The notes: a model not told the origin generated them from the sequence alone. DNA of 64,000 nucleotides from Chryseobacterium angstadtii (GCF_001045465.1 NZ_LFND01000003.1:682001-746000); one strand, 5' to 3'; shown: positions 24,514 to 34,287, counted from the first letter of the stretch. Program-made: numbers and translations.

Positions 24514-26754
24514 TTATTCTTGATAAATAGGTATTTCCACATAGCTGTCGTTATACCACTTAATTTCCAAAGGCTCACCGGCATCTTTTATGGTTTCATC
24601 ACTTACATCTTTTCCGGTTCCGTAATTAATCTGCCAGCTTGAGTTTTTATTTACGCCTACCAGCAGGACCAATTTGCTTCCTTTTTCAATTTTTTTGCTG
24701 ATGAACATCGAATTCGTAATAGGAATCTGTTCCGTTTTCCCGGGCTGAAGGAGTTGACGCACTGCATTGTTTTTCGCATAGCTGGCTCTTACAATGTGGG
24801 TGGATAATAAAAAAGACTTGCCGTCCGGCTGGATCTGATACAGATAGGTATCAGTGTCAAAATCTTTTTTGTTGATGGAAACATTGAAGTATCCGGCCAG
24901 ATTTCCACTGATGATAAGGTCTTTGTCTAAAACCTCACTTTCGAAATAAACAGAGTTGGTGGTTTTTATATTGTCTATTTTACTTACCGGGTGATAAGTT
25001 TCTTTTTCATCCCGGTTTTTGAAATCAACTGTTTGTTTTACGAAATCTTTCTGAGCAGGCTGATTAAAGACAGATGAACTGTTTTTCCGGTCCTGAAGAT
25101 AAAACTTAACCGTTGAAGTATGCATTTTTTCAAGAGAAGGAGCATGTTTCCAGGTATTGGTATTCATCACCTGAAAATTGATTCTGTCTTGTAACAGTGC
25201 CGGTTTTTTACCATTTTTCAGAATATAGTCAAACCATGAAAAAGCAAGATCATCAATGCTTATTCTGGCTACTGGATCTATGGGATTGCCATTGGCATAG
25301 GTAAATCCAAAGCTTTGGGCACCACCGTGATCGTAAGGACCTATTACCAGATAATGATTAGGATTTTTGTTATATTGATGATGCTGTTTAAAATAGTACA
25401 TCGCCCCGATCTGATCATCATCGTAATATCCTGTAGTCGTTAAAATCGGGATATTGATGTTGGCAAAATCTTCTTTGTAAGGCACCATTTTCTGCCAGTA
25501 CTGGTCGTAGCCGGGATGATCCAGCCATCTCTGAAATATTTTGCTAGGCTTGCCGCTTATCATATCCAGAGACCTGAAAGACCGGCCGCTTTTGTACCAT
25601 GCGGTATTAATAGAGTCCCATTTCTTGGCATTGGCAAAATCTGCTTCATCAGTAAGTTTGTTGTTCGTTACATATTGAACCCATCTCAGCATGTAGCTCA
25701 TGAAAATATTGTTTTGGGCAGGATAGTCTATTCCGATTCCTACGGCCACCTGAGGAACAATGGTTTTCAGAGCCGGATGTAATTTTTTTACAGCTGCCCA
25801 CTGACTGAAGCCCAGATAACTTCCGCCAATCATGCCCACTTTACCATCACACCAGGGTTGCTTGCTTACCCAGTCGATAACTTCATAAATATCCTGAGAT
25901 TCGTGTTCAAAAGGATTGTTCTCGTCATTGCTGTTTCTTTTTCCGCGGGTATTCACTACAGCACCTACGTAATTGTATACGGCTGCTCTTTTTCCGAAAT
26001 AAGCATCAATAGGACCTGCATAGATATTATTGGTGAGAATGACAGGAAGGGGAGACGTATTTGTTTTTTTTCTGACAATGATGATTGTAAGGGTATTTCC
26101 GCTTTTTGTCTTGATATCCTTTGTTTCGGTAATAAACTTTTCATTGTCTTTGGAGATAACCAATTGAGTAATCTGAGGTTTAGTGACGGAAAAGGTTTTG
26201 TAGTTCAGGTAGCTTCTGCAAAGAGCGAGTGCAGATCCATAGTCTATACTGTCTTTGTCTTTCTGTTTGTTCAGCGTTTCCTTCAGTGCTTTTCTTGCGG
26301 CACCCACATCCCCGTCCACTGCAATACTTATTTTGGTGATCAGCTTATCCGGGAGACTTTCATATTTTGCATTGAATGCTTTTTGAAGGGCACCTGGAAA
26401 CGGAATTTTTTCTTTTGCTTCCGCTATTTTGGCCAGACTGTAAAATTCGTAGATAATGAATTTATTCCCTGCCATGTCATGGTCTGCAAATTCCTTGCGG
26501 TAATCTGCTAAAGAAGTATTGGATTTTTTGTAATCCTTCGCAACCAGCTGTAAACGGAAAAGTTGGTCTAAATAGGCCATTTTGCTGGTTTTCTTAAGTT
26601 TCAGCAGCGGAGTCTGCTTGAGGAGTTTTGATGCCAACAGAGGCATTTGTTTTTCCAGAACAACCGAGTCTGTTACGGCAGTCTTCGGAAAATAAAATTT
26701 TTGAGCCTGCATCAGGTTAGCAAAAATTAATGCTAAAAGTATCTTAATTTTCAT
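24514..26754 (-). CDS. CocE/NonD-type X-Pro dipeptidyl-peptidase (S15) family hydrolase
   Basis: A 746-aa exported serine hydrolase. The signal peptide is about residues 1-17 (LIFANLMQAQ). After an N-terminal helical region of about 200 residues the alpha/beta-hydrolase core starts. The nucleophile elbow is GGSYLGFSQW (about 315-324), the acid is in GYYDDDQIG and the catalytic His is in GPYDHGG (about 477-483). A C-terminal jelly-roll domain (about 560-746) completes the S15/CocE architecture. Such periplasmic enzymes act as dipeptidyl-peptidases, acyl-ester hydrolases or glutaryl-acylase-like enzymes; the substrate is unknown. Monocistronic and divergent from the TPR gene. Confidence 0.86.
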   Translation of the reverse strand: MKIKILLALIFANLMQAQKFYFPKTAVTDSVVLEKQMPLLASKLLKQTPLLKLKKTSKMAYLDQLFRLQLVAKDYKKSNTSLADYRKEFADHDMAGNKFIIYEFYSLAKIAEAKEKIPFPGALQKAFNAKYESLPDKLITKISIAVDGDVGAARKALKETLNKQKDKDSIDYGSALALCRSYLNYKTFSVTKPQITQLVISKDNEKFITETKDIKTKSGNTLTIIIVRKKTNTSPLPVILTNNIYAGPIDAYFGKRAAVYNYVGAVVNTRGKRNSNDENNPFEHESQDIYEVIDWVSKQPWCDGKVGMIGGSYLGFSQWAAVKKLHPALKTIVPQVAVGIGIDYPAQNNIFMSYMLRWVQYVTNNKLTDEADFANAKKWDSINTAWYKSGRSFRSLDMISGKPSKIFQRWLDHPGYDQYWQKMVPYKEDFANINIPILTTTGYYDDDQIGAMYYFKQHHQYNKNPNHYLVIGPYDHGGAQSFGFTYANGNPIDPVARISIDDLAFSWFDYILKNGKKPALLQDRINFQVMNTNTWKHAPSLEKMHTSTVKFYLQDRKNSSSVFNQPAQKDFVKQTVDFKNRDEKETYHPVSKIDNIKTTNSVYFESEVLDKDLIISGNLAGYFNVSINKKDFDTDTYLYQIQPDGKSFLLSTHIVRASYAKNNAVRQLLQPGKTEQIPITNSMFISKKIEKGSKLVLLVGVNKNSSWQINYGTGKDVSDETIKDAGEPLEIKWYNDSYVEIPIYQE

Positions 26755-26990
26755 GTAATGGTATGTTTTTAGCTGGTCTAGAATGAGAATTCAGTCAGAA
26801 TATTTTTTTGATGATTCCGAATTGATATCCATTCTGTTTTATGATACTAAATTAATCATTTTTTATCATCAAACAGTGAAATGGAATTAATTGTTAATTT
26901 ATGTTATTAAACCTTTAAAACTTGCTTAAACAATAAGTTTTTAATATTTTCGTTAACTTATATAGACTAATCTTTTTATTCAGAAAAAGA

Positions 26991-29954
26991 ATGAATTCAA
27001 AAAAAATACTTCTCTCAGCTGCCGTGCTTTATTTCGGAGTTTCCGAAGCACAACAGTCACAGTACTTTACACAGCAGGACAATTACAGGTTCAATCTCGC
27101 AGAAAATCTTTATCAGACCAAAATATACAATGCTTCTCAGTTTGAATACGCAAGACAATATTTCTATAACCAGAATTTGTCGAGATCCAGAAAAGAAGCG
27201 GCGCAGTTTTTTGATAATGTGATCGGTGTGATCCTTCAGAAAAATCATGCAGAGGAAGGGCTTACAGCCTTTATGAAAGAGTATCCGAATTCTGCCTATT
27301 TTGCCCAGGCGAATCTTCCGCTGGCAGATTATTATTTGGCCAAAAAAGATTTTGACAAAGCGCTGGAGACCTTGAAAAAAGTTAACCAGTATCAGCTTTC
27401 AAAAGAAGAAAATACACAGTACATCCTGAAACTTGGGTATGCAAAATTCATGACGGGAGATACCAAAGGAGCTACCGATGCCCTGGAAGAAGCTTATAAA
27501 ACAGCGGATGCTTCTCAAAAAGGAGACATCGCTTATATGCTGGGACACCTGTATTATTCGGGTGGACAGAATGATAAGGCTTTCCAGTATTTCGATTCTG
27601 TAAAAGACGAGGCTAAATTCTCTAAACTGGTACGTCCTTATTATGTACAGATGTACTACAACGATAAAAATTATGATCAGGCTATTTCTGAGGGAACGGC
27701 TTTACTGAATGAGAATATTTCTGATGCTTACAAAGCAGAAGTTCATAAGATCATCGGAGAGAGTTATTTCATGAAAAATGATTATAATTCGGCGTATCCG
27801 CATTTAAAAGACTATCTGAGCGTACAGCAGAACCCTTCTGAAAACGATTTGTATGAAATGGGGTTTGTAGCGGCTCAGCTTAAAAAATATGATGAAGCGG
27901 TTTCTTATTACAACCAGCTTGTCAACAGCAATTCAGCGCTTGCTCAGAATGCTTATTATCAGTTAGGAAACGCTTATCTGGCGGTAGATAAAAAGCAGGA
28001 AGCGCTTTCAGCATTCCGTTCTTCATACCAGATGAATTATGATGCTAAGGTTAAAAAACTGGCTCACGAGCAGTACGCAAAATTAAGTTATGATATCGGG
28101 AATCCGTTTGAAAGTCCTTCAGGGGTGATTCAAAGCTATATCAACGACAATCAGAATGATGCCAATGCTTCGGAAATGAGATCTCTTCTTGTGAAATCTT
28201 ATCTGTATTCCGGAAACTATAAAGAAACGCTTAACGCGATCGACAGGCTTCAAAATTCTACTCCTGAGATCAATAAAGTAGATCAGGAGGTTTCTTATTT
28301 GTTGGGAACAGAAGAATTCAACAAAGGAAACTATGACGAAGCGGAAAGGTATTTCCTGAGAAGTTTAGGATTCAACATCAATAAAGAATTTTACAACAGA
28401 GCTTTATACTGGCTGGGACAGGTATATTATCAGAAAGGGAATTATCCGTCTGCAATTGTTCGTTACGAGAAGCTTCTTAACGAAACCTTCCCTGAAAAAC
28501 AGCAGTTGCCTTATGATTTAGGCTATGCTTATTTTAAAGCTAAAAAATTCGATCAGGCGCAGACTTATTTCAAACAGTATCTGAGCAATCCGAAACCTGA
28601 ATTTAAAAATGATGCAGAACTTCGTCTGGCAGACATCCATTATGCGAATAACGATCTGAACGAAGCGATTGCAATCTATGATAAAAACGAAGATGCCACA
28701 GATTATACCTTATATCAAAAAGCGATGGCTTTAGGATTTAAAGGTGATACACAGGCAAAAATCACCAATCTGAAAACTCTTCTGTCCAAATACCCGGATT
28801 CTGAGTATTATGATGATGCTCAGTACGAAATGGGAACCGCTTATTCCGCGCAGGACGATTTTGCCAACTCCAATGATTATTTTGCAAAAGTGATTAAGAC
28901 GTCTTCAGATAAAGATCTTGTTGCGAATGCCTCTATTTACAGAGCACAGAATTATATTGACCAGAACCAGAGTGATAAAGCTCTTTCTGAGCTTAAATCC
29001 TTAGGCGAGCAGTATAAAAATACGGCTTATGCTGATAAAATTGTTCAGGCTGCCAAACCTATTTTTACGAAAAATGGTGATGTTTCCGGTTATGAAAACT
29101 TTGCAAAAAACATCGGGGTGAATGTGGCTGCTTCTGAAATAGACGAGATCAATCTTTCTACCGGGAAACAGTATTTCACGAAGAAAGACTACAAAAATGC
29201 TATTTCTTACTACGAAAAATATTTGACGCAGAATCCTACCGGAGAAGGGCTTTACCAGGCTAAATACGAGTTGGGAGAAAGCTACTATCAAACCAATAAT
29301 GCAACCAAAGCGCTTCTTGTTCTTCAGGAGGTAGCAGCGGTACAGAATGATTATCAGGATGATGCGCAGACCCGTCTGGCACAGATCTTTGTTGCTCAGG
29401 GGAACACCTCGGAAGCTAAAAAGTATCTTGAAAACCTTAAAAATTTTTCAGACGTTGGCATTAAAAACTATGCGAATGTAGAGTTGATGAAAATGTATGC
29501 CGACGAGAAAAACTTCTCTCAGGCCGAGAAGCTGGCAGATGCCGTAATTGCGAATACGAAAAACTCCGCAGCGGTGATTGAAACAGCGAAGGTGATTAAG
29601 GCGAGAAGCCTTATGAATTCAGGGAAAGATAAAGAGGCGCAGTCAGCGTATACTTCTCTTGAAAAATCGTCCAACACATCGGTGGCGGCAGAAGCTATTT
29701 ATGCAAAAGCTTATTATCAGAATAAAGGAAAGGCATTCAAGTCTTCCAATGAAACGATCTTTAAACTGGCTAACAATTATGCATCCGAAGATTATTGGGG
29801 AGCAAAAGCTTTGGTACTGATGGCTAAAAACTATCTGGGACTGAAAGACAATTACCAGGCAAGTTATACCTGCGACCAGATCATTGAAAACTATAAAGAT
29901 TTCCCTGAGATTGTAGCAGAGGCAAAAGAGGTTAAAAAGCAGATTAAAAAGTAG
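26991..29954 (+). CDS. Large secreted tetratricopeptide-repeat protein
   Basis: A 987-aa protein with a signal peptide (about 1-20, ending GVSEAQ) and essentially continuous TPR/Sel1-like helical repeats along its length; many units carry the A-x-Y-x-x-A-L-x-x-Y pattern, e.g. KKDFDKALETLKKV and KGNYPSAIVRYEKLL. It is periplasmic or outer-membrane associated. Length and position just before a TonB-receptor-like barrel gene (83-base gap) match a gene pair common in Flavobacteriia, but no function is established that I can name. The scaffold probably organises an envelope complex. Confidence 0.85.
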   Translation: MNSKKILLSAAVLYFGVSEAQQSQYFTQQDNYRFNLAENLYQTKIYNASQFEYARQYFYNQNLSRSRKEAAQFFDNVIGVILQKNHAEEGLTAFMKEYPNSAYFAQANLPLADYYLAKKDFDKALETLKKVNQYQLSKEENTQYILKLGYAKFMTGDTKGATDALEEAYKTADASQKGDIAYMLGHLYYSGGQNDKAFQYFDSVKDEAKFSKLVRPYYVQMYYNDKNYDQAISEGTALLNENISDAYKAEVHKIIGESYFMKNDYNSAYPHLKDYLSVQQNPSENDLYEMGFVAAQLKKYDEAVSYYNQLVNSNSALAQNAYYQLGNAYLAVDKKQEALSAFRSSYQMNYDAKVKKLAHEQYAKLSYDIGNPFESPSGVIQSYINDNQNDANASEMRSLLVKSYLYSGNYKETLNAIDRLQNSTPEINKVDQEVSYLLGTEEFNKGNYDEAERYFLRSLGFNINKEFYNRALYWLGQVYYQKGNYPSAIVRYEKLLNETFPEKQQLPYDLGYAYFKAKKFDQAQTYFKQYLSNPKPEFKNDAELRLADIHYANNDLNEAIAIYDKNEDATDYTLYQKAMALGFKGDTQAKITNLKTLLSKYPDSEYYDDAQYEMGTAYSAQDDFANSNDYFAKVIKTSSDKDLVANASIYRAQNYIDQNQSDKALSELKSLGEQYKNTAYADKIVQAAKPIFTKNGDVSGYENFAKNIGVNVAASEIDEINLSTGKQYFTKKDYKNAISYYEKYLTQNPTGEGLYQAKYELGESYYQTNNATKALLVLQEVAAVQNDYQDDAQTRLAQIFVAQGNTSEAKKYLENLKNFSDVGIKNYANVELMKMYADEKNFSQAEKLADAVIANTKNSAAVIETAKVIKARSLMNSGKDKEAQSAYTSLEKSSNTSVAAEAIYAKAYYQNKGKAFKSSNETIFKLANNYASEDYWGAKALVLMAKNYLGLKDNYQASYTCDQIIENYKDFPEIVAEAKEVKKQIKK

Positions 29955-30037
29955 AATGTACTATTGTATTAATGTATAATGTATTCATGTAAAAATCATT
30001 AATACGTTTTTACTGAAATACTTAAATACAAAAAATA

Positions 30038-31807
30038 ATGAACAGAAAAATTCAATTATTATCCATATTATTTTTAGGGTTTTCGCAGTTTGCGTTTTCC
30101 CAGATCAAGGAGGAAAAACTGATTCTTAATAAGAAAAGGGAGCCGGAGGTGAAGAAGATTGAGAAGAAGAAAACCTCTGTGGAAACCATCAAGAATTATC
30201 CGCCGGAAGAGAAATCCCAGAACCCTGTGAAATACACCATCACGGATGTGCCTGCGGTTTCGGATTTTAAAACATCTACCATTCAGGGACAGGATGTAAC
30301 CCCGAAATTCGAAGGAACGGCGCAGAATAACTATCTGCAGTTCGGTATGGGTAATTTCGGGAAGATTCTCGGTGATGCCAATATTTCCAAAACTCTTGAC
30401 AACAAGCTGGAAGTAGGAGCAGATTTCCATTTCCTTTCTACATTAGGCCTGAAAAAAGAATATGACTGGGATTCTAAACAGAGCTCTACAGCCATCGGGG
30501 CTTATTTAAATTCATACGGAGAAAAAGGGAAATTCAACCTGAACGCTCAGTATGGCCTGGATAATAATAGATATTACGGAATTTATGCATTGACGCCTTC
30601 TGCAGATGTGGATCTGAAGCAGAGAGTGAACCAGTTTAAAGTCAATGGATATTATGATTTTTATTCCAATGAAATATTAAATGATGTAAGGGTGAAATCA
30701 TCTTTCCTGAAAGATCATTTTGATGCCCAGGAAAACCAGGTTTCCATCCTAGCTAATCTTTCCAAGCATGCCGTGGAAATCGGTAAATCAGGTGTTGTTT
30801 TAAACGCTGATTTAGGAGTTGGAGTGGAAGCTGTGAAAACAGATTTTGCAATCAGAGAGAAAAACTCATCCAATTTCTTTAATACCAGCCTTACTCCGAA
30901 AGTAACTTTCAGAAAAGGAGATTCTTATTTAATGCTGGGTTCCGGATTTTCTTTCCTGAATGCCAAAAATTCAAATGATACCATGGGCGGGGAAGTAAAA
31001 AATAATAAAACTTACTGGTTCCCACAGGCTGAGTTTCAGGTGGCTGCTGCTAAAGAATTTAAATTCTACGGAGGGGTAGACGGAGGTTTAAAGCTGAACA
31101 CTTACGGAGATCTTCTGCAGGCGAACCCATTCATCCTTTCTGACCAGTTTTTAAAGCCTACAGAGACACAATATCATTTTTATATAGGTTTACGTGGAGA
31201 CATCGACGAAACGTTTAAATACGACTTCTCTGCCGGTTACGGAAAAATGAGGAATATTATGTTCTTCCAGGGAAACAGTTTATTTGATAATACCTATTCT
31301 CTGAACCGTTCTGCCTATGATTTCGCGAATACATTCTCTGCGGTATATGATGATGGAAATGTAAGTGATATTAAAGGCAGCGTACAGTATTTTCCGCTTG
31401 AAAACTTAGTATTGGACGGAGAAGTAAGGTTTACCAAATATAACCTGAAAAATTACGCGGATATTTATAACGTGCCTCTGTTGAATGCAAGCATCGGAGC
31501 TAAATATACCATGCTTGACAAGAAATTACTGTTAGGATTCAAAGGAATATTTGCCAGTGACAGAACGACAAACTCTTTCGCTATTGACGGGGTAGCCAAT
31601 CCAAACATGGTTTACCAGTCTACGGAAAACAGAAATGACAAAGTAGGAGGATATGCAGATCTGAACCTTTCCGCAGAATATAAATTCCACAAGAATTTCA
31701 GTGTTTTTGCACTCGGAAACAACCTGCTGAACTCCAATTACCAGACGTATAAAGGCTATAAGGTCTTAGGTGCTCAGGTGATGGGAGGAGTGAAGATTAC
31801 TTTCTAA
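30038..31807 (+). CDS. TonB-receptor-like outer-membrane beta-barrel protein
   Basis: A 589-aa protein with a signal peptide (about 1-21, FAFSQ). A Lys/Glu-rich stretch follows (about 22-60, EEKLILNKKREPEVKKIEKKK), which could reach into the periplasm. Residues about 90 to the end are a beta-barrel rich in aromatic alternating strands, ending VMGGVKITF with the terminal Phe expected for BAM-dependent insertion. It lacks a clear plug domain, so it may be a passive barrel related to TonB receptors. It is co-directional with the TPR gene 83 bases upstream and ends at a strong terminator, so both are likely one operon. Confidence 0.78.
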   Translation: MNRKIQLLSILFLGFSQFAFSQIKEEKLILNKKREPEVKKIEKKKTSVETIKNYPPEEKSQNPVKYTITDVPAVSDFKTSTIQGQDVTPKFEGTAQNNYLQFGMGNFGKILGDANISKTLDNKLEVGADFHFLSTLGLKKEYDWDSKQSSTAIGAYLNSYGEKGKFNLNAQYGLDNNRYYGIYALTPSADVDLKQRVNQFKVNGYYDFYSNEILNDVRVKSSFLKDHFDAQENQVSILANLSKHAVEIGKSGVVLNADLGVGVEAVKTDFAIREKNSSNFFNTSLTPKVTFRKGDSYLMLGSGFSFLNAKNSNDTMGGEVKNNKTYWFPQAEFQVAAAKEFKFYGGVDGGLKLNTYGDLLQANPFILSDQFLKPTETQYHFYIGLRGDIDETFKYDFSAGYGKMRNIMFFQGNSLFDNTYSLNRSAYDFANTFSAVYDDGNVSDIKGSVQYFPLENLVLDGEVRFTKYNLKNYADIYNVPLLNASIGAKYTMLDKKLLLGFKGIFASDRTTNSFAIDGVANPNMVYQSTENRNDKVGGYADLNLSAEYKFHKNFSVFALGNNLLNSNYQTYKGYKVLGAQVMGGVKITF

Positions 31808-31828
31808 GATTAAAAATATTCGATATAA

Positions 31829-31862
31829 AAAAGCCCTGCATTCCGGAATGCAGGGCTTTTTG
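31829..31862 (+). terminator. Intrinsic terminator after the barrel gene
   Basis: AAGCCCTGCATTCC and GGAATGCAGGGCTT form a perfect GC-rich palindrome followed by T. The rest of the gap to the tRNA (31863-32179) is AT-rich and holds no gene I can support. Confidence 0.9.
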
Positions 31863-32103
31863 TTGTGTACTATGTTATTTTTTAACATTGATAATGGAAA
31901 GAATAGGTTTCCTGCTTTCATCTGAAAATTATCTTGGATGTTGGATGTTTTGTTTTTAAATATCTGACATTTAATTATTTGCTTCAAGGTAGTTCCTTTT
32001 TTCGAATATTATTACCGATGGATCATTCTTCAAAAGGCGATTGATCCTGTAAATGATTTTAGAATTAAACTTTTACAAACTGGATAAATTGTAAAAAAAT
32101 CTG

Positions 32104-32111
32104 TATTTTCG
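32104..32111 (+). promoter_or_regulatory. Probable -7 element of the tRNA promoter
   Basis: TATTTTCG, one base off TAnnTTTG, lies about 70 bases before the tRNA in the context CTGTATTTTCGCA, which is common before flavobacterial tRNA genes. No good -33 TTG is seen. Confidence 0.4.
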
Positions 32112-32179
32112 CAGTCGGAAAACATAAGTGATAAGTCTTTGTGATTATTCAAAGCTTATGAAATATTGCTTATGAATAC

Positions 32180-32254
32180 GGCTGCATAGTTTAATGGATA
32201 GAACTTCGGATTTCGGCTCCGACAGTGAGGGTTCGAATCCTTCTGCGGTCACCA
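32180..32254 (+). tRNA. tRNA-Arg(UCG)
   Basis: A 75-nt cloverleaf with the 3' CCA encoded. The acceptor GGCTGCA pairs with TGCGGTC (two G-U pairs), the D-stem is GTTT/GAAC, the anticodon stem TCGGA/TCCGA encloses loop TTTCGGC, a 4-nt variable loop follows, and the T-arm is GAGGG-TTCGAAT-CCTTC. The anticodon is TCG, reading CGA and possibly other CGN arginine codons. The gene is single and followed by a hairpin terminator. Confidence 0.93.
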
Positions 32255-32257
32255 ATC

Positions 32258-32281
32258 GCCCCTGCTATAGGGGCTTTTTTA
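32258..32281 (+). terminator. Terminator after tRNA-Arg
   Basis: GCCCC (32258-32262) pairs with GGGGC (32270-32274), 7-base loop, then TTTTTT. It lies 3 bases after the CCA end. Confidence 0.85.
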
Positions 32282-32375
32282 TTTTATAACCCAAATAGCC
32301 CTCGAAGAATTGTTTCATTCAAAAAATTCTTGATAATTCAGGAATAAAAAGGGTATAGATTCTCTCAGAAGTGTT

Positions 32376-32404
32376 TTGTAGTTAATTTTATTTAGTTATA
32401 TTTG
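32376..32404 (+). promoter_or_regulatory. Promoter of the bacteriocin-like peptide gene
   Basis: TTG (32376-32378), 18 bases, then TATATTTG (32397-32404), a full match to the flavobacterial TAnnTTTG -7 element. The predicted leader is about 40 bases. Confidence 0.65.
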
Positions 32405-32452
32405 GGAATAGGTACTATATGTACTATAAAACAAACATATTAATAAATAATT

Positions 32453-32620
32453 ATGAAAAATTTAAAGAAAATTACAAGAGAGGGGATGAGATCAATCCAG
32501 GGATCAGGCACAACCGTATGCCCGGCAAAATACTACCTTAAATGTGAGTCTATCTATGTGTGTGATCCGGAACAGGGTATTTATGATTGTCTTTGTTCTT
32601 GCGTTCCTATTGGAAGTTAA
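32453..32620 (+). CDS. Cys-rich bacteriocin-like peptide with double-glycine-type leader
   Basis: A 55-aa peptide. The leader MKNLKKITREGMRSIQGSG resembles the MKNLKKL...LK.I.GG leaders of the bacteriocin-like peptides common in Chryseobacterium, with GSG at the expected GG site. The following ~36 residues hold six Cys (TVCPAKYY, LKCES, YVCDP, YDCLCSC), enough for three disulfides. Its own promoter (TTG-N18-TATATTTG) and terminator frame it, which supports expression. No modification or transport gene lies beside it, so export by a distant C39 transporter or by the one at 17079 is possible. Function is unknown. Confidence 0.75.
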   Translation: MKNLKKITREGMRSIQGSGTTVCPAKYYLKCESIYVCDPEQGIYDCLCSCVPIGS

Positions 32621-32657
32621 CTCTCTTTTCAGATGATCTGATTATAAAGTACAAATT

Positions 32658-32684
32658 AAGCCTTCTCATTGAGAGGGCTTTTTT
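32658..32684 (+). terminator. Terminator after the bacteriocin-like peptide
   Basis: AAGCCTTCTC (32658-32667) pairs with GAGAGGGCTT (32671-32680, one G-U pair), followed by TTTT. Confidence 0.85.
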
Positions 32685-32818
32685 GTTGTGTTTATGAAAA
32701 ATCAAAATGGCATGTTTGTACGAATTTTTGGAAGCAATATTGTGTTTGTAATGGTAAATATTAATACCATTAGAAATCAGTAATTTCCTGATATAATCAG
32801 ATAAATACCCATTAAAGC

Positions 32819-33571
32819 TTATTTCAGCAAATCACTGAACCAAACATAGATGTCAATGTCTGTGGGAATGTTTAATTTCTTCCTTAAATTGTATTTTTTT
32901 GTCTGCACTGTTCTTACAGATGTAAAAGTATATTCTGCAATATCTTTTGTAGAAAAATTGAGGTACAGATAAGCACAAAATCTCAGTTCTGAGCTTTGAA
33001 TATTATTGTTTAAAAGTAAGATCTTTCTTGTAAAATCAGGATAAAGGTCATTAAACCTTGTCAAAAATTCCTGTTTGTTCTGCTTTGCGAGTAATACTAC
33101 TTCTTCAAATAATTCGCTATAATTATTCTGTGGTGTACTTTCCACTAGTGGGATATCAATTTTGTCCAGTTTTTTACTTTTATTTTTCCTGTAAAAGAAG
33201 AATGCAATATAGATTAAGAAACAGCATACTATTGCAGCCCCAATGAGTGAATAGATTAAGTTTTTATTATTATTCTTTAGAGATTCCTTTTCATTTAAAT
33301 CTTTATTGTCTATGGTATTTTTTACTGAAATATTTTTCGATTCATTGGCATGCTGGATTTCAATGATTTTTTGAGAATAATAAGCAACGCTGTCTTTTTC
33401 ACCCATCTTTATATATAACTCTCTAAGCTCTTCTGCAATATCCAGCTGGCTGTTTTCAGTTGGGAAATACTTGTCTGCAATTTTTTTTGCTTCCAGATAA
33501 TAATACTGTGCTTTTTTATAATCATTGGTTTTCCTGTAAATAGACCCTGCATAAAAATAGGTGTCGTGCAT
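32819..33571 (-). CDS. C-terminal part of a TPR-membrane-HTH regulator (3' half of a split gene)
   Basis: A 250-aa segment. A TPR unit (YAGSIYRKTNDYKKAQYYYLEAKKIA) leads into a linker, one membrane helix (about 107-127, LIYSLIGAAIVCCFLIYIAFFFY) and a C-terminal LuxR/GerE-like helix-turn-helix (about 190-250, with ELRFCAYLYLNFSTKDIAEYTF and VRTVQTKKYNLRKKLN). In flavobacteria this is the second half of a single protein of about 500 aa. The ATG overlaps the stop of the upstream half (TAATG). Reading the frame upstream of this ATG gives KLQL, which continues the TPR helix, so a frameshift is more likely than true separate genes. Confidence 0.75.
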   Translation of the reverse strand: MHDTYFYAGSIYRKTNDYKKAQYYYLEAKKIADKYFPTENSQLDIAEELRELYIKMGEKDSVAYYSQKIIEIQHANESKNISVKNTIDNKDLNEKESLKNNNKNLIYSLIGAAIVCCFLIYIAFFFYRKNKSKKLDKIDIPLVESTPQNNYSELFEEVVLLAKQNKQEFLTRFNDLYPDFTRKILLLNNNIQSSELRFCAYLYLNFSTKDIAEYTFTSVRTVQTKKYNLRKKLNIPTDIDIYVWFSDLLK

Positions 33572-34287
33572 TAATTGAAGCTTCCGGTTTTGCGTAGTAC
33601 TTCAATATCTTTCAATGCTTCTGAAATATAGATCTTGGCTGAATCCAGTTTATTGATCTGTAAAAAAGCAGTGGCTAAATAAGGAGTTGCTGCATACGTT
33701 TCACTGATTCGGTTTCTTTGATTCGGGGGGAAATAATCAGGATGACTTCTGCATACTTTCGATAATCTGTAGGCTTCTTTGAAGCTGATAAAAGCTTCTT
33801 TAGCATTCTTAGTTTCATCATGCACAGTCCCTTTTTTTAGTTGTACTCTGTAATTGATGCAGGGATTATCTTTTATATCTTGAGGCATCTCATCCAGTTT
33901 TTTTAAGGCTGCCATATATTTTCCGGCATCCTGATAGATGGTAGACTGGGTATTCTTTACGTAGTATAGAATATTTGAAGAGGTGCCTGAATAGATTAAC
34001 TTTTCATCATCAATTTTGTTGATATAGGCTAGGGCTTTTATTTTGTCATTATCTCTGAAATAGATATTGGCCATTACGGCATAGCTGAATGCCAGACAGT
34101 CTTTGTAATCCATTTTTTTGCACTCGGCAATGATTCCATTAATTTTTTTAATTTCTTTATCGCCTATGGCATCAGGATCTAAAACCTGAATTTCTGCCAT
34201 TAACTGCTTCTCTTTGGACTCCTGAGAAAAAGATAAGGTATGTAGTGTAAAAAGGAATATAAACGAAATAATTTTTTTTGTGATCAT
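33571..34287 (-). CDS. N-terminal part of a TPR-membrane-HTH regulator (5' half of a split gene)
   Basis: A 238-aa segment with a signal peptide (about 1-21, HTLSFSQ) and TPR-like helices (SYAVMANIYFRDNDKIKALAYINKI; FISFKEAYRLSKVC; ATAFLQINKLDSAKIYISEALKDIEV). It stops at GSFN, where the adjoining frame continues smoothly into the 3' half. The frame would be restored by one extra A in the AAAA tract four codons before the stop, giving RKNRKLQLMHD. Either the gene is a recent pseudogene, the homopolymer switches it on and off, or the assembly has a one-base error. Function: a membrane-bound sensor or regulator of unknown signal. Confidence 0.75.
   Translation of the reverse strand: MITKKIISFIFLFTLHTLSFSQESKEKQLMAEIQVLDPDAIGDKEIKKINGIIAECKKMDYKDCLAFSYAVMANIYFRDNDKIKALAYINKIDDEKLIYSGTSSNILYYVKNTQSTIYQDAGKYMAALKKLDEMPQDIKDNPCINYRVQLKKGTVHDETKNAKEAFISFKEAYRLSKVCRSHPDYFPPNQRNRISETYAATPYLATAFLQINKLDSAKIYISEALKDIEVLRKTGSFN

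Noticed and set aside
25858..26511. 217-codon plus-strand frame opposite the CocE/S15 gene
   Set aside because: Antisense shadow; Cys/Phe-rich composition and no domain.
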